Positions 56,430 to 64,000 of a stretch of 64,000 nucleotides of DNA are shown piece by piece (position 1 is the first letter of the stretch; each line of letters starts with the position of its first letter). The position numbers were made by a program, and so were the translations under genes. The DNA is from Opisthorchis felineus (taxonomy: Eukaryota > Platyhelminthes > Trematoda > Opisthorchiida > Opisthorchiidae). Location: NCBI GenBank assembly GCA_004794785.1, contig SJOL01003674.1, positions 125,769-189,768 on the forward strand, read 5' to 3'. A model generated the notes under the pieces. That model was given only the letters and a program-made list of their open reading frames with translations. It was not told where the DNA came from and did not search any database.

Positions 56430-59400
56430 TTACTGCCCATAGGTTGTTGGACGTGTTTGGGAGAGCACAGTGCTTTTTTTAACCATATATGTCGGTTGAA
56501 AGTACCCTAATTGGAAATCCAAAAGGCTTCCCCATACTGAAGGCCATATTGATACTCCTCTGTATAATACGCAACGAACAAGCTGCTTTGAGATTCCATT
56601 GCGAAGACACTCGATGAAATTTCTTTTATTCGATATTTGTAGTAGGGGACAATCGATTGGATTCCGAGAACTACACACCCCCCATGAGTCCCAAGCGGGA
56701 CTGTCCGTGGATTTCGAGCGATCGTCCATACGTCTTAGTTACCAGGGCACTTCATTAGATTTATTCGCAGGAAAATGGCACGGTGGCCTGTGTACTGCAC
56801 ATTATGCAGAAGAACATCAACATAGTGTTGAGTACGAAAGAGTCCATCAAGTACCCGCCTCCAGCAATTTCAAAATGCATCTCAACCAAACATGAAATTT
56901 CAACCACATTACTGTTCAAGTTTTAGATTCCGGAGACTCCGTTTACTTGATGAGCCCGAACACGGCGGGACCGACAGTGAGCTGTCTGTGGATCCTGAGC
57001 AACTGCCCCATACCATTTGTTTAATAGCCGCACTGAACATTCCTCTATTTCAATGTAACCAGGCTCGAACTAGCTACTCCTGAGAGGAAAGTCGGTTCTC
57101 AATCCACCTTTGACGTTTTAAAAAGTGTGTCCAATCATGAATCCTACATTCACCTAAGGTTGCTTATCTAGTTTTCAAACAGTGAAGTTAGACAGTCTAG
57201 AGAAAAGTCATCAACACGATCAGCAGCGCTGAAATACTGTCGCTTCCTTGCCATACAACCATGTCAATTTGCCTGGAAAAAAAACATGATGTGAGAGAGC
57301 GAGGCGACCCAGTGCTAGCCTAGCACAAATACACTAAGAACCTATACTGATTCAGTATGGATATAAATTGGAAAAACGAACGCAAGTAACTTTGGTTTGC
57401 TGTCAGATCTTGCAGCGTCTCTGCTCAAATACAAAGAGGAGCACGCGAGGCATACCACAGAAGGAGGGATAAAATGCTGGCGCTGCTGAATTACTTCATC
57501 TAATGCTTATTTTATCAGTGAGCGAGAAGTTCAACGTTTGCAAGAAGGCTAACAGTTCAGAGGTGTGTAGGCACACTACCTAAAACACGCGTTGATGGCG
57601 TAAGGCACGTAGTTCGAGGAAGCCTATCGTAAGCTCAGCTTTCCAATTGTAGTTACTGAAGTGTAAACATAGCTAGATCTGATATCGATAACTATCAAAA
57701 ATTTAACCTCACACTTATTTGTTAACTGATGTTAGGGCAGTCAGGTAGGTAAAACTTCTTCCAGTCATCATCATCATGTGTAAAAACCGCGTACTTACCG
57801 AACAGTGGTTAAAGCTGCAGTGCGGCAAAAAATGAAGCTTAGGATCTGGAGCGCCCACTTGGTTGATTTCGACTAAATTTGGGGGCTGGATACTTAGCGT
57901 TGTAAGAGGAAAAGTCACGGTTGGACTTCAAGGAGATATTTTCGCGTTGAAAAGAACCATGCAAATTATGATCAATTACTCACTGGACGAGACTTGGTGT
58001 AGGCTTACATTTGTCAGCGATCAATTCACACTGATGGTTCCGCTTCTTCTCACTTCAGTCAAGTATGCCGTACCTGCCAGCCATAGGTAAGACTTCTCAA
58101 TAAATTCATCCATTAGTGATGTATTTCGGCCGGACTACTGGGTCTCCCAAGTAATATTTTCAGTTACGATGATTACTTGCGCTAAATCCTGTTATTTTCT
58201 CACCTACAAATCATTGTTTCCGTTGTATCGCAACCCTATACGGTACGTCGTGTCGTTCAATAAACATACGACAACAAACAACAGTCCTCGCCTGACGTCC
58301 AATTTCTGTTACCTTGCTTTCTACTTGTAATCCGATCTCCCAGCATTGGTCTCGAGTGGCCTGTGCTCACTGTCAATTAACTTCCTTTAATGCTACGTGG
58401 AACAACTTCGCTTATTCTAATGCGACACAAGATAATCAAGAACGCCATGTAGATGTTACAGTGGGCTCAACATGGAAACTGGACACATGATACTACACAG
58501 GCAACAGTATGCAAGCACGAACATCGAGATTCAGAGCCCAGTAAAACAAACCTGTGCAAACAGATTCAAGGACATAGCAACAAGATCACCTGGGATTACC
58601 ATCCCCGGGACAAAACATCGAATGCAAACCGGTGACTCAAATGTCACCCACGCAAAGGAGACCTAAAAAATTTACGTCAGGAAGCGGTTAAACTGTGATA
58701 CACCTCAATGAAGGTCCTGCACCGCTCTGCTCTGGTTCCAGGAAAAGGTAGCAGCAGACTAGTTTAGGGATTCTTCTAAAATTCGGATGAATTACTTTAT
58801 GACTTTGAAATGGAGTGATCACTCTTACTAAACATCCATGGAGTGGCTACTGTTTTGAGAATGTGATCAAACCAGAACTTCGAAATTCATATGCAGGGAT
58901 GGAAACTCTCAGCTGACCACAAAGTCCACATGAGGGACCGCAGAGTCTCAAAATTCCACCAGTCCTCACATGTTGCTTTCACTGCTTCCTTCGGCACCTT
59001 CGATATCAGATTCCTTAATGCACGCTCTGTGAGCCTTCTGTGTCTGGCTGAAGACGCAGATAGTCGGGGCCAATGATGATCCTGTTGAAAATTTCCAGTC
59101 ATAATACCTGACTGAGCGGTCAAAGTGGGGACACCATGGAGTGTTAGGATTAAGTCACTTTATGTCTATATTCTCTGGGTTTTTCTTGAAATACCATGTG
59201 GTTGTACGTCAGTGAAGTACCGATTCTAAACAATGGTACCACCACCAATCATGACCTTGATTAGCCAGCAATCCCGATTCCTTAGCACCAACCTGGGGTT
59301 TTTGGTGGACATCGAAACAACAATCACATGCGTATGCAGACAGAAAGAAGCACGAACGATGTAGCAAGGAGATTCTAATCACAAAACAAAGTAACGCCAA

Positions 59401-60415
59401 ATGGTACAGTGAAGCATGGTCTGCGATTAATCTAAGGGTAGCTGCTTGTCCCAATTAAATTTGACTCCAGGAACTGTAGCCGCTGACGGTGATGCGGGTT
59501 TGGGCACCGATGAACTGCAAAAAACAAAGTAACATGAAGTAAAGCGGAACACGCCAAGTGAGAAAGATTCAAAACTGAAATAGCAGGTGTTCGGAGAATT
59601 TACCCATAAGAGAACACATTTCAGAGGCCATAGTTTGCTTCACTAAGGCGTTCCTGCTTGAGTTCCCGAAAAGGAATTTGCCACTTTTAGCCACAAACGA
59701 AATTTAGAATTTCGCTCCCGTGAGTTCGGCTCCACTGTGAGTAACTGTCCAACTTGTCCAGTGTGAATGCACGCTACAGATCAAGATCCATTAGCAAAAT
59801 ACGAAAACAAATGGTCGTTGTAAGAAGCACAACTGACACATCAGAGTCTACTTTTACTTTCAAAAAGAAGCGTGCTTTGAAATAGTTTAGAGACATTCCA
59901 TCCTTAGACATGAGCTTGGCATTTTCAAAGTGTAAATTCGGTATCCGCAGCCTATGAAGGTACCTATGGCGATTTTGGGGACAAGTATACTACGTGGAAC
60001 GTTTGAAGTGCTGACTTACGTCGTAACATGACATAGATGTAGAAGGCACAAGCCTTCAAAGACAGAACCAAGTTCGCCCCGGCCTGACAGCCTCCGCACG
60101 AATGACACACCACTGAACTCATAGGACCGCGTCTGTGCGAGCTGTGTTCTATTCATAGCTCCGAACTGCTATGACTTCCATCAAACAACCAAAGCAGGCT
60201 TAATTTGGAGGGACTGATAACATACACCTTGCGAAAGTCGTGTACGGACATGTGGTTCTAGTGTGGTACACTGAGGTAACCGTTACGGAGAGGAACTGGC
60301 TACGGTGGTAGCAAAATACTACTTGTGTGGTGTCTTTACGCATGAGATATCACTGGCTCTATTGCCATCAGTTTTACTGGCAGTCTAGGTAGTCATGAAA
60401 ATCGGAAGTCTCCAC
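56430..60415. other. No assignable gene
   Basis: Frames at 56430-56895, 57863-58090, 58453-58666, 58887-59123 and 59209-59454 carry no recognised domain and no repeat family match. Confidence 0.4.
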
Positions 60416-60417
60416 TG

Positions 60418-60475
60418 CAATTTTATCCTGCCAGTGAAGTCAACCTATGCTGAAAAGCCGTTTTAATCCTGATTA
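60418..60475 (-). mobile_element. Hammerhead SINE family L, 3' stub L-H
   Basis: On the minus strand AATCAGGATTAAAACGGC (remnant of stem II 3' side, core and stem III) joins directly to TTTTCAGCATAGGTTGAC, TTCACTGGCAGGATAAAAT. The tail end coincides with copies C, D, E and F. It is either a 5' truncation typical of reverse transcription or a later deletion. Confidence 0.6.
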
Positions 60476-60479
60476 TTCG

Positions 60480-61200
60480 CTCAGCTTTTTGAAGGAAAAT
60501 TCACCTCAGAAGGTTTGGTAATTTGGATAGCGGAGCTCTTCTGACACACTGCACGAGAAAGCTGTGATTAGGGCACAGACATGTTCTGGCATCATCAGTC
60601 TCCAGCGGTTGGATGGAGTTCTTCTGACATTGAGTAAACAAATTCAATACCCAGGATCATCTGTCAAGCTCTGAGTGGAGAGAAAATGCTGGCCAACCTA
60701 TGACCCAGTGATGGTTCATGGAACCCTTGACCATAACAGTAGGTCTCACCTGTGCGGTTGGAAACCGGATAGTAACGCCCAACAATAACCGGAAGCGATC
60801 AGACTTGTCATTGTTAGTGGTAATCCATATACACAGGTTTGTTCGTCTAGCCTTTTAAATCAGAGCAGCGCCAGAGCAGGCTTTCAGATCACAGTCTAAG
60901 GTGGCCTACTGTTGTGACAGATGGACGCATCCAGGAGCAATGATGACCATCGGGAGTCAACAGTGAACGCAAAAAAAGTGCGTAAAAACAGGGTCAAGTA
61001 TGTGACTGTGGAATGGCAACCAGTCTTCTTAAAAATTGTTTGAATGGCCATTACACAGAAATGGGTTGTCATCCCTCTCTCAAAAGAGTAATCCGTCAAT
61101 AGAGGTAAACACGGGGAAAAGAAAATTCGACTTCTCATTGAGAGTCACTGAAGGCTGAATAGAAAGAACCCACAGTTCGGAACTCGCCTGGGAAAAGGCT
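60480..61200. other. No assignable feature
   Basis: No frame or repeat recognised. Confidence 0.4.
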
Positions 61201-61201
61201 G

Positions 61202-61375
61202 TTCAGCTGTGACACCTTTTCGGTGTCTAGCTGCCAAGCCATCCGAAGGAAGCACGAAGACCATGTTGACCAAGCCTAGACAGAAGCAGTCGATATGCCC
61301 GGGTTGAGTTCAAACCACGAACCTTCTGGTCAGTAAGTTCCCACACTAATCGCTAAGCTATCTCTCCATGGAAGT
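61202..61375 (-). mobile_element. tRNA-derived SINE family S2, copy S2-3
   Basis: On the minus strand an A-box-like ATAGCTTAGCGATTAGTG and a B-box-like GGTTCGTGGTTTGAACTC are followed by CTTCTGTCTAGGCTTGGTC and a terminal hairpin (GACACC 61211-61216 against GGTGTC 61222-61227, extended by CAGCT/AGCTG), ending ACAGCTGAAC. Confidence 0.7.
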
Positions 61376-61379
61376 AGTC

Positions 61380-62225
61380 TGTCCTGCAGAAAGTTATTAA
61401 AAACTACGCTGACATAGTAATAAACGACGTAGTAATACGACGGTAGACACCTATGGTTGGGTGACATCCTACTTGGCCCCACGACTCAACTGCGATCGGC
61501 GCACTAGACACCTGTTAATAGTTGGAAGCACGCAAATGGTGTGCCCAAAGCCGATTATGGTTCAGTACGTGCTACCACTGATTCTGAAGCGACAAAGTTC
61601 TTCATCGTATTTACTAACTTCATTGGTTTCAATCCTTATTGCAAACTGCATGTTCAGAAAAAGCTACCACGCATTAGCCTGAGCTGAACCGCTGACCTCT
61701 GACATGGTGTTGCAGTGGCCCATGAGAGTTCACCTATTCACCGTGTGACTTGAGTAATAAACAACACTGCGACATTGTGTTAAAGCACTTGGGAAGTGTC
61801 CTTTATGGATCTTGGAGGTGCTTTTTCGTGAGCGATTCTGGTATCAGTGCTGCGATTAAACCTACCAATCCACAACTGACAGGCAGCTTAAACATATGGA
61901 AATGATATGCCCAGCTGAACATAACACTGTCATCAGTGTGTTCAGTTAACTTGATTTCATCACCTGTTGGAAATAAATTTTTATGGCAGTTCAAGCATGA
62001 ACACAAAAAATTCCTACGCTGTCACTTTCGCCCATAAATTGCGTTTGGAAAGTAGTGCCTTCCAAATAGAAGCAACGTTCAGGTTTTGGATTCGCGGCCA
62101 GTGTACGAATGAGTGTGACATCAAACCATTACGTTTCAGCCTACAAAAAAATCAACATGGGGTGGCATAAAATAAATAACGGACTAGTCAGCTTCTCAAA
62201 TCCCAAACTCGATGCTTCTGAATAC
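61380..62225. other. No assignable feature
   Basis: Flank of the Ty3/Gypsy remnant. No 5' LTR was recognised. Confidence 0.4.
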
Positions 62226-62230
62226 CGAAT

Positions 62231-63561
62231 GTAAGAAAGTGAAGCAAAACAGTCGGACCTTGGAAAGCGTTGGCCCGAAAGGCTATTTCTATGGGATAAG
62301 AGCTGCTGCTGCCATACCCAGTAAAACAAAGATGGGTATTGTCAGTCACGGATGCATACGGCCTCTGGCGTTTCAAAGCCGTCATCACGCGTCCGTCCCA
62401 AACCTAAATCGAACCCTGTTGGCCCCCCTCTCAGCTTGCTGGCTACTTTCCAGATCAACACCCCAGGTCACCGAAAGTATCTCACAGTCACCGTCAATGG
62501 TCATCCAGTCCGTCTACAGTTGGACACAGCGTCGGACATTACCATCATTTCGGAGAAGCTTTGGCGTACGCTCGGGCAACCTCCGATCAGACCTCGAACT
62601 GCTACCATTGCTTGCGGTGGAGAGCTAAAGCTTTCCGGTGAGCTCCAATGCTGTGTATCTTTTCGGGGAACTACACTGGTGGGGTCGTGTTATGTAACGG
62701 CAGCTGAGCTGAACTTATTGGGTCTTGATTGGTTCGATCGCTTGGGGTTAGCCGACATTGCAATCAGTGTCATTTGCAATAAAGTTCAGTCTCCCACGGC
62801 GCATCCAGATCATGCATCCGACTTTATCAAGCGATTTCCAGTTGTTTTCCAATTTGGTATTGGTCAGTGCACTGCGACACAAGCAGTCCTCTACCTCCTG
62901 TCAGGTGCTACGTCAGTTTCCCGTCCAAAGAGACCAGTTCCGTACGCTTCGTCTCAGACAATGGTTCGCAGTTCACCTCCGCTGAGTTCCGCGAGTTTTG
63001 CACTCGACATGCTATAACATACGTTCGTTCACCACCGTACCACCCGCAATCGAATGGTCAAGCAGAAAGGTTCGTCAACACATTCAAGAGAGCCTTGCTT
63101 AAAGCTCGAGGGAAGGAGACATCCGTCGAAGCCCTTCAGAAATTTCTGTTTGTCTACCGAACGACCCCAAATGATGCTTTGGCGAACCAGCAGTCACCAG
63201 CCGTAAGTTGAGAACTGTGCATTCTTCCATGTTGCCAACACAGTATACTAAGTCAAGCTCCATACCGGTGGCAGCTGGAGCTCCATTCGAGATGGGAACG
63301 CCCGTACTTGTCCGTGATTATCGTCCGGGACACGATGCGTGGATTACAGGTTGTATCCTGCGCAAACACGGTAGTGTGATGTCCGACGTGTCGGTTGGTC
63401 AAGACACCTGGACCAGACATCAAAACCAACTCCGCTTTAACAGCACGCCGGAAACTCCAGTATGTTCGCGTACCGTACCGCTGGACATATTGCTCGATAC
63501 TTTTGAGCTGAAAGCTGATGCAGTTTCGAAAGAAGAGAGTGACCAGCAGCTCAGTGCTTGA
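62231..63561 (+). pseudogene. Ty3/Gypsy retrotransposon remnant (CsRn1-like), internally deleted
   Basis: The order is a possible gag zinc-knuckle tail (KDGYCQSR near 62330-62355); an aspartic protease, 62460-62780, with VRLQLDTASDITIISEKLW (catalytic DTA in place of the usual DTG) and LNLLGLDW; the N-terminal edge of RT (FPVVFQFGIGQCT, then RPKRPVPYA) to about 62950; then directly, in another frame, the integrase core end FVSDNGSQFTSAEF and YHPQSNGQAERFVNTFKRAL (62945-63190; D and E of the DDE triad visible); a second break near 63193; then the integrase C-terminus (GTPVLVRDYRPGHDAWITG, WTRHQNQLRF) to a stop at 63561. The RT palm, RNase H and integrase N-terminus are missing, so it cannot be autonomous. 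Seen directly: domains and breaks. The clade is inferred from pattern. Confidence 0.85.
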
Positions 63562-63656
63562 TCCAACACTTCTTCCCAGGCGGTGGACAGACCGACGCTG
63601 CCGCCAGCCGAAACGTATCCAGGTCGACCCACGTCGAACTCGTTACTGACTTTTCA

Positions 63657-63666
63657 CAAGGGAAGG
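63657..63666 (+). promoter_or_regulatory. Probable polypurine tract
   Basis: CAAGGGAAGG lies directly before TGTTGGGACATC, about 95 bp after the integrase stop. This is the expected place for the plus-strand primer of a Ty3/Gypsy element. Confidence 0.5.
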
Positions 63667-64000
63667 TGTTGGGACATCAATATCTCCAAAAAACAGGTTA
63701 TTCCAACCGTTTTAGGTGCCCACCATAGCTCCTGAAGATTGTACCATCTCAGAACCACCTGTATAGTATTCCCCTTCTCGAAGGAATCCACTAAGAAGAA
63801 ACACTTCCACCAAGAAAAAGGTTTTGGAGGCGCAGAAGCGTTTCCCAAGCCAAACCCTAAAAAAACGGGGATGGATATGCCGGCTGATCCCACTATGGTT
63901 AGCTCACTAGTCAAGAAAGAATGTTACAATGGGAACGCCTTGCGCCATTGGCCCAGCTGTCTCGGTTGACTCTCACTTCAAACGGTTTACGTCATAAGCA
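63667..64000 (+). mobile_element. Probable 3' LTR, running off or ending near the window end
   Basis: It starts with TG after a purine tract (TGTTGGGACATC). The 5' LTR is not seen, so the LTR length and identity cannot be confirmed. The open frame at 63739-63969 is Lys/Pro rich and unlikely to be coding. Confidence 0.4.

Noticed and set aside
56680..56705. ATGAGTCCC with a GTCCC/GGGAC stem, resembling the hammerhead stem II.
   Set aside because: The downstream core reads TGTC rather than GAAA, the upstream CUG is absent, and no SINE sequence surrounds it.
1..64000. CRISPR arrays, bacterial operons, rRNA genes.
   Set aside because: No regular spacer-repeat arrays, no ribosome-binding-site-linked gene runs and no rRNA signature. 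The sequence is eukaryotic in character.

Overview
The window looks like gene-poor, repeat-dense nuclear DNA of a flatworm, most likely a digenean trematode. The evidence is: AT-leaning intergenic sequence with stop codons in all frames over tens of kb; a metazoan netrin exon with a standard GT splice donor; decayed retroelements resembling those of flukes (a CsRn1-like Ty3/Gypsy element, Penelope-like GIY-YIG fragments, non-LTR reverse transcriptases); and many short tRNA-headed repeats that contain hammerhead-ribozyme-like cores, as known from the schistosome Sm-alpha SINEs. The species assignment is inference. There is one 35-base run of N (8153-8187) inside an AT repeat.

Only one host gene is convincing: a first coding exon of netrin on the minus strand (27554-28790), with signal peptide, laminin N-terminal domain and first laminin-EGF repeat, ending at a splice donor. 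No further netrin exon was recognised on the minus strand below it.

The rest is mostly mobile DNA. (1) 600-1510: three copies of a short repeat (family B) in head-to-head arrangement, one carrying an intact hammerhead catalytic core. (2) 7.6-9.5 kb: foldback-element arms, a Penelope-like fragment and a decayed hammerhead-like SINE. (3) 16.6-19.3 kb: a tRNA SINE (S2), then two hammerhead SINEs (family L) in inverted orientation, then a third. (4) 20.8-21.0 and 25.0-25.3 kb: two long-armed foldbacks of one family. (5) 26.1-26.4, 35.8-36.0, 44.7-44.9 and other sites: a MITE-like foldback family M. (6) 37.5-43.6 kb: a retroelement graveyard with a Penelope-like GIY-YIG piece, three non-LTR fragments and another L SINE. 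(7) 46.3-51.4 kb: an S2 SINE, a larger Penelope-like fragment, and two L SINEs in the same orientation. (8) 56.1-61.4 kb: a further L SINE, an L 3' stub and an inverted S2 SINE. (9) 62.2-64.0 kb: a Ty3/Gypsy remnant lacking most of its RT, RNase H and integrase, followed by a probable 3' LTR.

The most interesting signal is the hammerhead module shared by families L and B. A tRNA-like head with A and B boxes is followed 20-35 nt later by GCACUG, CUGAUGA, a short stem-loop II, GAAAC, a near self-complementary stem III and CAGUGC. At least eight sites retain recognisable parts, and different copies have lost different bases. This suggests descent from a self-cleaving, pol III-transcribed SINE. 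Long stretches with no assignable feature are listed as such.
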